A stretch of 64,000 nt of DNA from positions 2,790,001 to 2,854,000 of the forward strand of contig VNWV01000001.1 of assembly GCA_009801085.1 (NCBI GenBank), written 5' to 3'. This DNA comes from Lasiodiplodia sp. COLG20. Taxonomy: Eukaryota > Ascomycota > Dothideomycetes > Botryosphaeriales > Botryosphaeriaceae. Each line of letters begins with the position of its first letter. The stretch's first letter is position 1. Position numbers and translations under genes: made by a program. Positions 21,838 to 32,164 of the stretch are shown in pieces. The notes beneath the pieces are model-generated. The model did no database searches, was not told the origin of the DNA, and saw only the letters and a program-made list of their open reading frames with translations.

Positions 21838-23615
21838 ATGCCGAGCTCGAATGTGACTCTTAAGCCCAAACTACCACGACCTCGCGCATCCGAGAGCCCA
21901 CCGCCCAAACACAAGCCACGACGAGCCCCACTGCAGGCTGCATTGCGTCGCGCTCCCGGACCCACTTCGAACCCGCCAGAAAAATCAAAACGCGCGACTT
22001 CGGTGGCCGCAATGGCTGACCCCACCCCCACGCCTACGCCCGCCAACGGCCAGACCACCCAGCCGGCCACCGCTTCCGCCGAGACAAAGCCTGCAGACAT
22101 GTCGAAGGAGCAGACTCCCGCCGCCGCTGGAGCCGCGCCGGCTGCGCCCAAGGAAGAGAAGCTGTCGGGCGCCGAGCTCAAGAAGCGCGCCAAAGCCGAA
22201 AAGGCCGCAAAGCGTGCTGCTGAAAAGGCATCTAAAGATGCAGCAGGCGGAGGTGCTCTGCCGCCGCCCGCAGGAAACAAGAAGCAAGAAAGCAAGCAGA
22301 AGGAGCAGAAGGGAGGCCAGCAGAACCAGCAGGCTGGAGGTTCGAGGGGCGGCCAGCAACAGGAGCGTCCGCTTCCCACGCGGAGGAGGCCGTCGCAGAG
22401 CGGGCCTGCTGGCGGGCCCCTCAAAGAGGCCAAGAGCGAAAAGAAGAAGCACGCTGAGAAGCAGGTCGGCTTGTTCGGGCACCTCTACGGCCAGCCGCGG
22501 AGGCATGAGATTGAGGGCGCGGCGAAGGAAGTCCATCCCGCCATCCTGGCGCTGGGTCTGCAGATGAGCAGCTATGTTGTCTGCGGCAGCAATGCCCGGA
22601 CTGTCGCTATGCTGCTGGCCTTCAAGTCGGTTAGTAGATCGCACCGTGGAGAGCCACCTCTGTGATTGGTTGCTGATATGATGTGATCTAGGTTATTGAG
22701 TCGTACACCACTCCTCCCGGCACCTCGCTCGCTCGCCATCTTACCTCGCACCATCTTTCGCCCCAGATCTCTTACCTCTCCAGCTGCCGACCGCTTTCTG
22801 TGTCCCAGGGAAACGCTATCCGCTGGCTGAAAGACCTCATCATCAAGGTCGACCCCTCTGTTCCTGAGACGACTGCAAAGGCCCACCTCCTCTCCCACAT
22901 TGATACTTTCATCCGCGAGAAGTTCACTGCCGCCGATGAGGTTATTTCGGAATCCGCAAGCGCTAAGATTGTGGACGGCGACGTAATCGTCACATTTGCA
23001 AAGAGCAGCATTGTGCTGAAGACCCTCCTCCGTGCCCACGCAGACGGCCGTAAATTCCGCGTCAACGTGGTCGACTCGAAGCCGCTCTTTGAAGGAAAGC
23101 AGATGGCGCGCAGCCTCGCGGCTGCTGGAATCCAGGTCAGCTACTGCCTCGTTGGCGCCGCTTCGCACGCCGTCAAGGACGGCTCCAAGGTCTTCCTCGG
23201 TGCGTCTGCCATGATGAGTAACGGCCGGCTTTATTCGCGCGTCGGCACTGCAATCATCGCCATGTTTGCGCATGAGCGTGATATTCCCGTCATAGTGTGC
23301 TGCGAGTCTGTAAAGTTCACCGAACGCGTTGCGCTCGACTCAATCGTCAACAACGAGATCGCTCCGGCGGATGAGATTCTTGGCCACGGAGAATGGATTG
23401 GTGAAGGCCTTACGAACGGAGATGACGAGGAGGGAGCGGAGAAGAAGGGACGCGAGGGTGCCCTGAAGAGGTGGAAGGAGACACCTCACCTGCAGCTGCT
23501 GAACGTGCTATACGACGTCACGCCGGCTGAGTACGTGAAGATGGTTGTCACCGAGATGGGAAGTTTGCCGCCAAGCTCGGTTCCTGTTGTGCACCGGATC
23601 AGCACGAGCGTCTGA
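21838..23615 (+). CDS. GCD2: Translation initiation factor eIF2B delta subunit, 571 aa
   Basis: Two exons: 21838-22629 and 22692-23615. The first half is Ala/Lys/Gln-rich with a KAEKAAKRAAEKASKDAA helix, as in fungal eIF2B delta. The IF-2B Rossmann-like domain covers about residues 220-565: GLFGHLYGQPRRH, HPAILALGLQMSSYVVCGSN, GNAIRWLKDLIIK and DGDVIVTFAKSSIVLKTL. Further on are RVNVVDSKPLFEGKQMA, GASAMMSNGRLYSRVGTAII and LLNVLYDVTPAEYVKMVVTE. This subunit is part of the regulatory core of the GDP-GTP exchange factor for eIF2. The start may be 21838 or the in-frame ATG at 22012 (MADPTPTPTP); the longer form adds 58 basic residues, and both are plausible. Confidence 0.92.
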
Positions 23616-24089
23616 GGGACAGACGCCCCGAGGGGTCTTGGGATAGGATAGGGAAAGAAAAAGCGGCATGGCACGGCGCATAAGGTTTGTACCACAAGAG
23701 TCGATATGTGGTTATTTGTACTTCTGATTTCCTTCTTTCCTAAAGAGGGAATAAATGGGCTACTTAGAACGATGGGTTCTTTACGATGATTGTGGGTCTA
23801 TTACACCGAAGCATCAGAGGACGGCTGCTCATGATTAAGTCAGCAATGAAATGAATTTATCATACTACTATGTGAGACCTAAACTGGACGTGTGATGGAC
23901 TAGATAAATTGAACTGAATCGACTGTCCATGACATGAGCAAAAAACAAGTTAGCGCTAGCTTTCGAATGCAATACCCCTCTGCATCAGAAACTTGAAATA
24001 AAAAGACAGTCATAAACGTTATTGCTTTTCTGCATATTGGTATTCTTTCCCCATACGTATTTCCTCATAGCTCAACAATTTGACCCAGT
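23616..24089. other. Convergent intergenic region
   Basis: 474 nt between the ends of GCD2 and the zinc-finger-like gene. AT-rich from about 23700 onwards, with AATAAA-like words (for example near 23749), consistent with polyadenylation regions. No reading frame of interest. Confidence 0.5.
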
Positions 24090-27000
24090 TCAGCCGTTCC
24101 TCTCTGTAGGATTACCAGGAAAAGGAGCTTGCAGAGAAGGGTCATCGGAATAGGCATCGGTGTACATGTTCTGATCTTTCAAGAAAAAGTCCAACCACTC
24201 AGGTTGCTGCTGTACCGGCATGATCCTGGGGTCTTCCATCGGGTTGTTCGAGCCTTCAGACAAAGGCTGCCCTCCAATCATGGCATTCAAGTGGAGGCCA
24301 GCGCCATGAAACCTCGACTGATCTTGACTCAGATCAGCCGGAGCTGCTGTTGAAGGAAGCCGCGTCGTCGTCGTCGTCAGGTACGCGGGATTGGATTCCG
24401 AGAGCAGCGTCTCGTACGCCGAGTCCGAGGGGGCGGCATCCGCCTGGGCAGACGAGGGGCCGCCGCGACTACTACCGCCTCCTCCTCGAGGTAGCACCGT
24501 CGTTCGCACGTCCTGGATGGCGTCGGATTGGGGGGACGGCGGGACGAGGAATTCCATATGCGTCGTCGTCGGGACAGAGGCTCGAACCTGTTGTTGTGAT
24601 GACGGGCCGGCGCCGGCGCCAGAGTTATTATTAGCGTCGGCCTGCAGGCGGTTGCGGCGGTATTCGGTATAGAGCCTCTCGGTGGCGCGGCGGGCGGCGT
24701 CGACCATTTTGCGGCGGAAGCGCTCCTGCATGAGGGCTTCCTCCTCTTCGGCATCTTTCTTGAGCTCTGCGCGGAAGAGCGCCGGGAACTCGCGCCGGCT
24801 GTAGTCCTCGAAGTCTTGGAACATGATGGACTCGGGCGAGAGGCTGGCTGTGTCCTGATTGCTGACACAGTCTGCAAAGTCAAGTCAGTGTTTGTTTTGA
24901 GGCAAAGGATTTTTAGTTCCGCAACCTCCCCTGGGCGATAGCTTCAACCACTCACATGTGCTATTTTTATAAGAAGAGCCTGAGGCATAGTTGCGGCTGG
25001 GACTTACATGGGGACGGGGCTTCCCTGTCACTGGGGAAGAGGATGAAATACACGTTGATCCACTTGTCCTTCTCCGTGTTCACCCCTTCTTTGACCCTCC
25101 TGGATCGAAGCTGCCTTGCTTGGTCGTCGGTGATGCCGTCAATGGCTGGTTTGTTAGGAACGTCTGGGCATCTTTCAGTAGCAAGATGATGGCTGTTGAG
25201 TTCCTGCTGACTGGGGAACAGCTGGCAGCAGCGGACGCAGTATGCCGGTTGCAAGTGGCACCGATATAAATGCTCCCTGGTAAGACTTTCAGTACTTGCA
25301 AATTATTAGGCGCACCCACATGCGAACACTCACTTCAGTCTTGCTACCGTTGAGAATCCGGGAAACACGCAAGAAGCATGCATCTTCGTCCGTCCTTGGC
25401 CCGTCCGTCCGTGCTTTTGCCAATATGGGCAAGCAAACCTTAAGCCTTTGGTCTCTTCTTCCGAGTCCTTCTTTTGCTTCTTCCGCTCGCTGTTGCCGTC
25501 ACCGTCATCGCCATCCTCGTCTTGCTGGTCTGACCCTTGCGCCTTGCGCTTTCGCTGCGCGTTTGAAGACTTGGACGATCTTTCTGCTCGCGCGTTCGTA
25601 GCGGCTTTCGGTGTTCCACCAGTTCTGTCGGATCCTCCGGCGACAGTGTGGCACTTCGCCGGAGAACCGAGAATGGCAGATTGGGGAGAAGAGGAAGACG
25701 AAGTGGGAGATGATGATTCGCCTGGTCTGTGGAACATGGGAGAAGCGGGCGAGACTACATCGTCGTCATCGTCGACATCAGACTCGTCGGACTCGAAGTC
25801 TGCAGCGTCTGACATGTCAATGCTGTCGTCGTGGATATCGAAGCCAAGGATGTAGTCGAACATGCCCTCACACTCCTCCATCACGTTGTCAATCATCTCG
25901 TCGATCTTACTCTTCGGCATGGGTTTCAGTAATTCCATTTCAGATGAAAGAGTCGAAGAGGTGGAAGGTGTGGCTTGACTGGTCACTGATGAAGCGGGAC
26001 TCATAGTGGTGTCCTTACCAACTTCAGGCCTCTCTTGTGGATATGTTTTTGAAACCCTGGGAGAGCTCTCCGTGTTGTTGGGAGCTCTATTCAGCAGGTT
26101 TGAGTCTTGGGAGAAACATGCCACAAGCGCCCTTGGGTAGCTTTCCGCATCAGTCCCGTTATCAGTCTGATGAGGCTCTTCCACATTCTGCGGCGGATGG
26201 TTGCTTGCAGTACTATCTCGGCAGGAAGATTCGGTTTGTTGACCAGCTCCTTCAATGCGTGGCATCTGCGCGGCCTTCTGGATGTCTTTTGGGTAATCAT
26301 GGCTACGCTTGTCGCGTTCGTGCTCGTTGCGGCTCTCCATATCTAAAAAGAAGCAGCGGTTCCGGTCAAAGCAGCCTTCGAGGCGGCACACAAATACATT
26401 CGATGGACCAGAAGGCCGGGACTGGGGAGCGTCCCTGGAATCTCCTGAGGTGGATCTTATGGATAATGATGAAGGCGGTGCGGTCGGTGGTTGATTGGAT
26501 TGGTTGTCGCGAAGTGGGCTTCGGAATCTCCGAAACTGGGGACGGGGATTGGACGGCTGTCGAAACGTAGTGCTTGTTGCAGATCCATATGCCGAGTCGA
26601 CGGAATAGGACGAGAAGGTTTGGCAGTGACCGACTGCGTCGTTTTCTAGCAATGGACCGCGTACCGCAGGAAAAAAGTTGACTGGCTCGAAATGTGCACT
26701 CGACGCGCCCACGGATTCAGCTGGTGAGATGGGCGTCTCGTATCGACCTCCACTGCAACATTTACAGGGCACGGCGTGTCCACGATCTTGTGGTGACACG
26801 TCGCAAAGCTGCTTTAGTCCGACACCAGTTTGCAACCTCGGATAAGCGCCTTGCAAACGTGGAGACGAGCCGTTGTCTGACGGATGAGACGGGCAGCAAC
26901 GACTGTTCCGGAGGTTGGAATCGCCTGCAGATGGACTCGGCAACCCAATGGTGATTAGGGGGATGGTAGCCCTCACAGTCGGAACAGGATCCGGGGTTGC

Positions 27001-27438
27001 CTCCATCATTTCCGGGCTTCTGGTAAGCGGAATCCGGTCGAAAACGTATCTCTCCTCGGGACCAATTGGACTGAGAGGACTACGGTCCAGTTCCGTGTCA
27101 ATAGTGGTGGCAGGGGAGGGAATCTGGCGTACCGCTGCACCTTTACAATCTATCCGGTGACCAATGCGTCGTGGGTCCCGTGGAATAGCCAAGGTAGCAC
27201 TTGGAGGCGCATCATGGTCTTCGTGGACGCAACGAGCCCTTTCCATATCGGGTGCCCTCTCAGAGTCCTGAGAAACCTTGAGCCGGTGCTCCTGGACGGA
27301 TGCATAATCCAATGTCACGGCAGCGCCTATACCAAGGAGGAGGTGGTCCGCTCCCGAAGCTCCAAGAGATCGCCGCGGCATGGAATAATGGTTGTCCATT
27401 GGGTTTCGAACTCTGTGCAGTCCTCTAGGGGCGACCAA
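24090..27438 (-). CDS. Large C2H2-like zinc-finger protein of a fungal family, 1051 aa
   Basis: Three minus-strand exons: 27438-25334, 25276-25008 and 24871-24090. Residues 1 to about 690 are Ser/Pro-rich and disordered, with an acidic patch (SDESDVDDDDDVV) and a basic nuclear-localisation-type segment (SERKKQKKDSEEE). The conserved part spans the first splice: RFACPYWQKHG, then VARLKEHLYRCHLQPAYCVR, CCQLFPSQQELNSHHL and then DGITDDQARQLRSRR. This is the C2H2-like array common in Pezizomycotina proteins of unknown function. After the second splice comes the usual SPESIMFQDFEDYSRREFP helix and a basic tail of about 240 residues. I infer a nuclear, possibly DNA- or RNA-binding, protein. Read without splicing, the three parts look like three separate genes. 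The start could be a few codons further in (27399). Confidence 0.78.
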
Positions 27439-28362
27439 AGGCTATGGTCGAGAGCAAAACAGAGAAGGAGAGGTAAGGCTGGGAAGGAATTCAAGGCGTA
27501 AGGCTGAAGCAACTGGCAGGAAAGATCAGCCTTGTCAGGCAGAATTGTGGCAAACTGTGAGTTGTCCGCAGCAGAATAAGTGTAAGTCGAGCATGAAATA
27601 GGTTGGTCATGATTGAGCCGCAGACTACTGAGCCTCATCGAAGTGGGGTTGGGAGTTATGCGCAGCCGCGCAAAACTAAGGCGCGCCAACGTGCAAGCCA
27701 TGACCTGCATCATGGATCATTTCCGCGTCATGTTCTGCATGGATTAGCGCCGACAGTCCGACGTGCTACAGATTGGAACCGCTTTTGCCCAAATCCGTCC
27801 CCAATGTGTGCGTCGCCGTGCGTGGCGCGTTGGAGAGTTCCAGTTTACTCTCGGCCCCCACAGCTGCTGGCAGAGAGGCCGCACTATTTAAGCTGGTCCG
27901 ATGATCTTTCCATGTCAGAGCTAGCAGGAACTAATGCAGGGTGACCGGGATACTGATTGGTTCAATGGTAATGCGCAAGTGCGTAAATATTCGCAGTGGA
28001 ATTCGCCAGTAAGAGGGTGGCAGTGGACGAGGCTGCGCACTTGCACACAAGCATTATAAACGAAGGACTGCGCAGATGTGTCTAGCAGCTGATGGCGGAG
28101 AAGGGCGTCCTTCAGTTGCCCTGAAGGATCAGTAAGTTGCCTCTGATGCTGTCTCGATTGGCTGGGGACCGGGCAACCACTTCTGGAAATGAGGCGACAA
28201 ATTGCCCTTCAGGCAGCTTGCGAGCAGACGAGTCTGCGCGAGTGCGCATTATCGCAGGAGAGAAATAGCGTCGGAGGAGGCGTGCGCGCTTAATGATTCT
28301 ATAAATCCGGTCGGGCACTGAATAGGCTGACAATGTACGCCCTCTGATGCCATTTTATCGAG
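27439..28362. other. Divergent intergenic region
   Basis: 924 nt between the starts of the zinc-finger-like gene (minus) and the Cys-rich gene (plus). Frames on both strands up to 146 codons overlap each other and show no domain. Nothing else seen. Confidence 0.5.
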
Positions 28363-29047
28363 ATGTCGTTCCAGAATCCCGCATTCGTCACCCCTTTTCT
28401 CACCCGTGAGACCAACTCCGGTCACCAGAACGGAGAATCGCAAGGCGAGCAGCCTGGAGTTCGTGTCTGGTATTGTCGTAACTGTGGCTGGGGTCCCATG
28501 ATCTGTGGCCTTTACTTTGCCTGCATTGTGTGTCAAGACAAACTCGGCCCCGACTGCGAAATAGACTTCATCGGAGACAAGGCTGGCAGCACAAAGCCAC
28601 AAGGCCAGCGTATCGTGGAGCCTGCCGCTCAACAGGGTGCAAGGCAGCCGGCAAATCCACCCAAGCAACCTACCAGGCAGTCGCAGCAACCTGCAGGATC
28701 GTTGGAAGAGCCCACAATCGACCCTGGTATCCTCCAGGGTGATGGAATGATAACCATGTAAGCCTTTTCGGCCCTAGTAACACCAACAATCTTTTCAGCG
28801 CCTGACGCCTTGAGATAGCCCCGGTCAGAGCAATGACAAGTACACGCTACGCCAATACACCAGCGGCCCACCAGGCGTCATCGACCGGCTGGCCAACGGC
28901 ATCCCGAACGATGGGGGCCGAGCACTGAAGAGCCAATTGAGCGAGATATGCCAGACGCTTGGGTGCGAATCAGGAGACGTATGGGAGTTTTCACACGGCA
29001 GCCCGCTGGACCAGGGCGATCTGGAAGGCTATGACTTCTCACAATGA
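28363..29047 (+). CDS. Small Cys-rich hypothetical protein, 207 aa
   Basis: Two exons: 28363-28757 and 28819-29047. The nearer acceptor at 28798 would hit a stop within three codons, so the downstream TAG acceptor is used. Residues 40-70 contain six Cys in a C-x2-C-x6-C-x5-C-x2-C-x7-C pattern around RVWYCRNCGWGPMICGLYF, which could hold a zinc ion. A Pro/Gln-rich linker follows. The C-terminal 75 residues are compact and charged (YTSGPPGVIDRLANGIP and ALKSQLSEICQTLGCESGD). I do not recognise the family. The gene is tail-to-tail with the VOC gene, only 41 nt between stops, so their 3' UTRs must overlap. Confidence 0.65.
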
Positions 29048-29088
29048 ATTCTTCATTATCTCCGAAGACATGACAAGGTGACACTTGC

Positions 29089-29682
29089 TCAGACGGGTCT
29101 GATGGCCTCCATGCCCCTGGGCCCAACGTCGGCCCGCTTTTTGATCTCTCTCTCATCCTCACCAGCTTGCAGCCGCCTCACCAACTCCTCGGGCTCGAAC
29201 TCGGCTCCGATCGGATTGGTCCTGAAGGCGTCGGTGCGCATGTACTCGTTCGCCTCGTCGGCCGAGTCGAAGTTGTCAACCTGCGTCTCGACCTCGTTGC
29301 CGTCCGGGTCGTGGTAATACATGCTGGTGGTGGGCCCGTGGTTGACGCACCAGTGCGGCACGATGCCGTTGGACTTGCGCTGCAAGTACGCCAGCGCCAG
29401 CTCCTCGAGCGTGCGGAAGGTGAAGGCAAAGTGCCGCAGGCCGGAGCTTCCGGCCGCCTTGGGACCGACGCCTGGGGTGCTGATGATGGCGATCCGGTGG
29501 TGTTCCGAATCGTACGTTAGGAACGAGATGAATTCGTTCTCGTGGCTGGCTGTGGCGTTTAGGAAGGTCTTGTAGAAGGAGACCATGGCCTGGAAGTTGG
29601 CCGGTTGGGTTTGCAGCACGATGTGGGCGAGGTATGCGGGCCGCGTAACCACGGTTCCGGGACTAGAAAGGGTTGGAGTCAT
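29089..29682 (-). CDS. VOC-superfamily (extradiol dioxygenase/glyoxalase-like) protein, 197 aa
   Basis: Single exon. The fold signature is two beta-alpha-beta-beta-beta modules. Metal ligands can be placed: His in PAYLAHIVLQT, His in SSGLRHFAFTFRTLEELA, and Glu in YYHDPDGNEVETQVDNF. This is the 2-His-1-carboxylate arrangement of type I extradiol dioxygenases, and fungal homologues are usually named biphenyl-2,3-diol 1,2-dioxygenase-like. The substrate is not known; aromatic catabolism or glyoxalase-like detoxification are both possible. The ATG at 29682 (MTPTLSS) is preferred; an in-frame ATG at 29709 adds nine residues. No signal peptide, so probably cytosolic. Confidence 0.82.
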   Translation of the reverse strand: MTPTLSSPGTVVTRPAYLAHIVLQTQPANFQAMVSFYKTFLNATASHENEFISFLTYDSEHHRIAIISTPGVGPKAAGSSGLRHFAFTFRTLEELALAYLQRKSNGIVPHWCVNHGPTTSMYYHDPDGNEVETQVDNFDSADEANEYMRTDAFRTNPIGAEFEPEELVRRLQAGEDEREIKKRADVGPRGMEAIRPV

Positions 29683-30184
29683 GGCGATACACTGAAACTG
29701 ATCCCACAAATGTGCTGTTCTCAGTTGCGAGCGGGGAAGTTGTGCTTGCCTGTATTTTATATGCTTACCCCTCCTCTCAGCTGGTGCGGGGACTAGTTGT
29801 TAACCAGAGCGTCAGAATTCGGTATTGGCTGGCATTGGAATGCCGCAGTAGGTAAGCGATGACGTAGTATGTCAGCCAGCAACTCTCGTCGGGTATTATT
29901 GAGGCGGAAACTGTATCGTAAAAAGCCATGGACCAAAACTCAAAGCCGTAATAAATATTGACTTGACTATTTTTGGCCCCCACTAGCCGGACCATATTTG
30001 ATTGGTTGAGTCACTATGGCTGTACAAGGCTGAAAAAGAGGTGGACGCCTATCTCTCGAAGCTGAAAAGCTCGCGTAACCCCGCAACACCTCCGACCATT
30101 GTCCATCGAACGACCTCTCCACCGTAACCAGTTCCACAACAACTGCAACAGCTACGATCCGGCAACTGTCCTTCCCACACGGCG
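29683..30184. other. Divergent intergenic region at the left edge of the accessory island
   Basis: 502 nt between the starts of the VOC gene and the HET gene. The 100 nt before 30185 are rich in ACC/CAAC words, as in a fungal 5' UTR. Composition becomes more AT-rich from here on. No repeat or element end was recognised. Confidence 0.45.
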
Positions 30185-32164
30185 ATGGGATCAGTCGTCT
30201 ACCGGCAGTATCCGGTAGCTGAAAGCAGCAGGGACATTCGTCTAATCACTTTAGAGCCTGGTTTCTGGGATGAGCCTATATCATGTACCATCCGGGTAGT
30301 TTCGCTAGACGACTCGCCCAGATATGAAACGCTGTCATACGCTTGGGGGGATGCACAGGTCAAGGAGCCTATCCAGCTCAACGGCCATGTCGTCGAAGTC
30401 ACTGTCAATCTCTTTTCAGCTCTCAAGCATTTGCGAAGCCAGATGGAGAAGCGTGTCCTCTGGGTAGATGCATTGTGCATTGATCAACAAGACAAGGACG
30501 AAAAGTCATGGCAAGTCAGCATGATGGGAGACATATATACAGCTTGCTCGACTGGCTTGCTCTGGATCGGCGGAAAGTCGGAAGACAGCGACAGGTGGTG
30601 TGAAGCGGAAATCTTTGGAGCCTGTGAAGACCGCCACATTGCTTCTCCGAGACCGTCTGAACACTACGGACCCAGTGGTGAAGGTCCACCCGGGCCTGGA
30701 AGCCTATGCAAATGGCATGGACGACGCCCGAGGATTTCAGAGGCCTTTACTCTCCTCGGTATACTGGCAACAGGGAAACATCTGTACGAGATCCCGGGTT
30801 TCCTCAACCTGACTTCGCCTTCCAACGTCGAACAGAGAAATTTTGTCGAGCCCATACAGGCTATTGGGGCCTTACTACGCCGGGCATGGTGGTCCCGCAC
30901 ATGGACAATCCAGGAGGCAGTGTTGCCGAGAAAGACGATTATTGTGTGTGGATCCATCAGGCTTCCTTGGGATTCTCTCATCGACGCTCACCATAATCTG
31001 GCAATCCACAGAGACAATTGCTGTCACTCCATATACGAGAATATCGTAAGTTCCTTACAATATGACACCCACGGAAGGCCTACATCTGCCATACTCTACC
31101 GCTTTCACCGGGATATCTTCGTGCTCCATGATACCCGAAACAAAGTCTCGAACCAAACCCTCGACTTCATCCAGATGTCACGTCGTTTCAGCAAACGAGA
31201 GGCCGGGGACGAAAGGGACAAGGTCTATGCATTCCTCGGGTTATTCGACACACAGAGACGGCCTCTTTCAGCCGACTACAACCTTCACACCGAGGATTTG
31301 TACCGAAAGCTTAGTGTCCACCTTTTGACTTCGCCATGGGAGGAGAATCCGCTCGCCGTCATATATGGTTGCCGAAATGAGAATGACGTAGAGATATTCC
31401 CCTCATGGGCAACGAGGTTCAATCGAAGAATGAATTCATTCGAGCAGCATATGGAGGGCCTCAGGGATAGTTCTCGGAAAACCTACAATGCCTGTGATTC
31501 GACAAAGGCCTCTGTCCAGGTGCTCAGCAGTCGAACAATATCTCTCGTAGGACTCAAAGCCAGCGAGGTTGCACAAGTGGGTCCAGGAATCGACTATGTC
31601 CGAGACTGCGAAGCCATCAGAAGCCACCTTTCCGACTGTTCTGTCCTCATAGACTTTGCTAATCGCAAGAACTCTACGTATCCCAGAGGAGGGAGCTTGA
31701 AATATGCATTCTTGCGCGCAGCCCTTGGAGATCGGTATCACACAATGGGTTCCAATACGCCGCGGGAACCAAGCAAGCAGGAGCTCGATACACTGAAGGA
31801 GTGGATATTCAATCTTCGTCATACACCAGTTAGCACGCAGAAATGGCTCAAAGACAACATCGAGTACCATGTACTTGGAAGAAAGTTTTTCACTACCAGC
31901 GATGGACTTCTTGGGTTTGGTCCAGCTACTATGCTGCCGGGAGACGAAATTTGGGTGCTCTTTGGAAGCAAAGTTCCGTTCATTTTACGACCGCTGTGCC
32001 ATAACTCAAGGGTGTCAACACCACAGGGGTTCATGAATAGAGGCGCAGGCGTCAACGTGCGAGACCTCAATCGCCACATCGTTGTCGGTGATTGTTATGT
32101 GCAAGGAATCATGCAAGGCGAGGCTGTCTCTTCTGGACGCGAGACTCAAGTGTTTCTTAGATAG
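30185..32164 (+). CDS. HET-domain (heterokaryon incompatibility) protein, 659 aa
   Basis: Single exon. The HET domain occupies about residues 40-280: RYETLSYAWGDAQVKEPIQL, RVLWVDALCIDQQDKDEKSW, MMGDIYTACSTGLLWIG and later RRAWWSRTWTIQEAVLPRK. It then has RDKVYAFLGL and ADYNLHTEDLYRKLSVHLL, the usual post-HET region. The C-terminus holds the FGPATMLPGDEIWVLFG phrase typical of the family. HET domains resemble TIR-like modules and trigger growth arrest or death when incompatible hyphae fuse; that activity is family knowledge, not seen here. No ankyrin, WD or NACHT module is attached, so this is the solo-HET type. It opens the accessory island, and codon use is less GC-biased than in the flanking core genes. 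Confidence 0.93.
   Translation: MGSVVYRQYPVAESSRDIRLITLEPGFWDEPISCTIRVVSLDDSPRYETLSYAWGDAQVKEPIQLNGHVVEVTVNLFSALKHLRSQMEKRVLWVDALCIDQQDKDEKSWQVSMMGDIYTACSTGLLWIGGKSEDSDRWCEAEIFGACEDRHIASPRPSEHYGPSGEGPPGPGSLCKWHGRRPRISEAFTLLGILATGKHLYEIPGFLNLTSPSNVEQRNFVEPIQAIGALLRRAWWSRTWTIQEAVLPRKTIIVCGSIRLPWDSLIDAHHNLAIHRDNCCHSIYENIVSSLQYDTHGRPTSAILYRFHRDIFVLHDTRNKVSNQTLDFIQMSRRFSKREAGDERDKVYAFLGLFDTQRRPLSADYNLHTEDLYRKLSVHLLTSPWEENPLAVIYGCRNENDVEIFPSWATRFNRRMNSFEQHMEGLRDSSRKTYNACDSTKASVQVLSSRTISLVGLKASEVAQVGPGIDYVRDCEAIRSHLSDCSVLIDFANRKNSTYPRGGSLKYAFLRAALGDRYHTMGSNTPREPSKQELDTLKEWIFNLRHTPVSTQKWLKDNIEYHVLGRKFFTTSDGLLGFGPATMLPGDEIWVLFGSKVPFILRPLCHNSRVSTPQGFMNRGAGVNVRDLNRHIVVGDCYVQGIMQGEAVSSGRETQVFLR

Noticed and set aside
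21726..22644. Two long minus-strand frames (235 and 219 codons) opposite GCD2
   Set aside because: Leu/Ala/Cys-rich shadows of the Ala/Lys/Gln-rich coding strand, with no recognisable domain.
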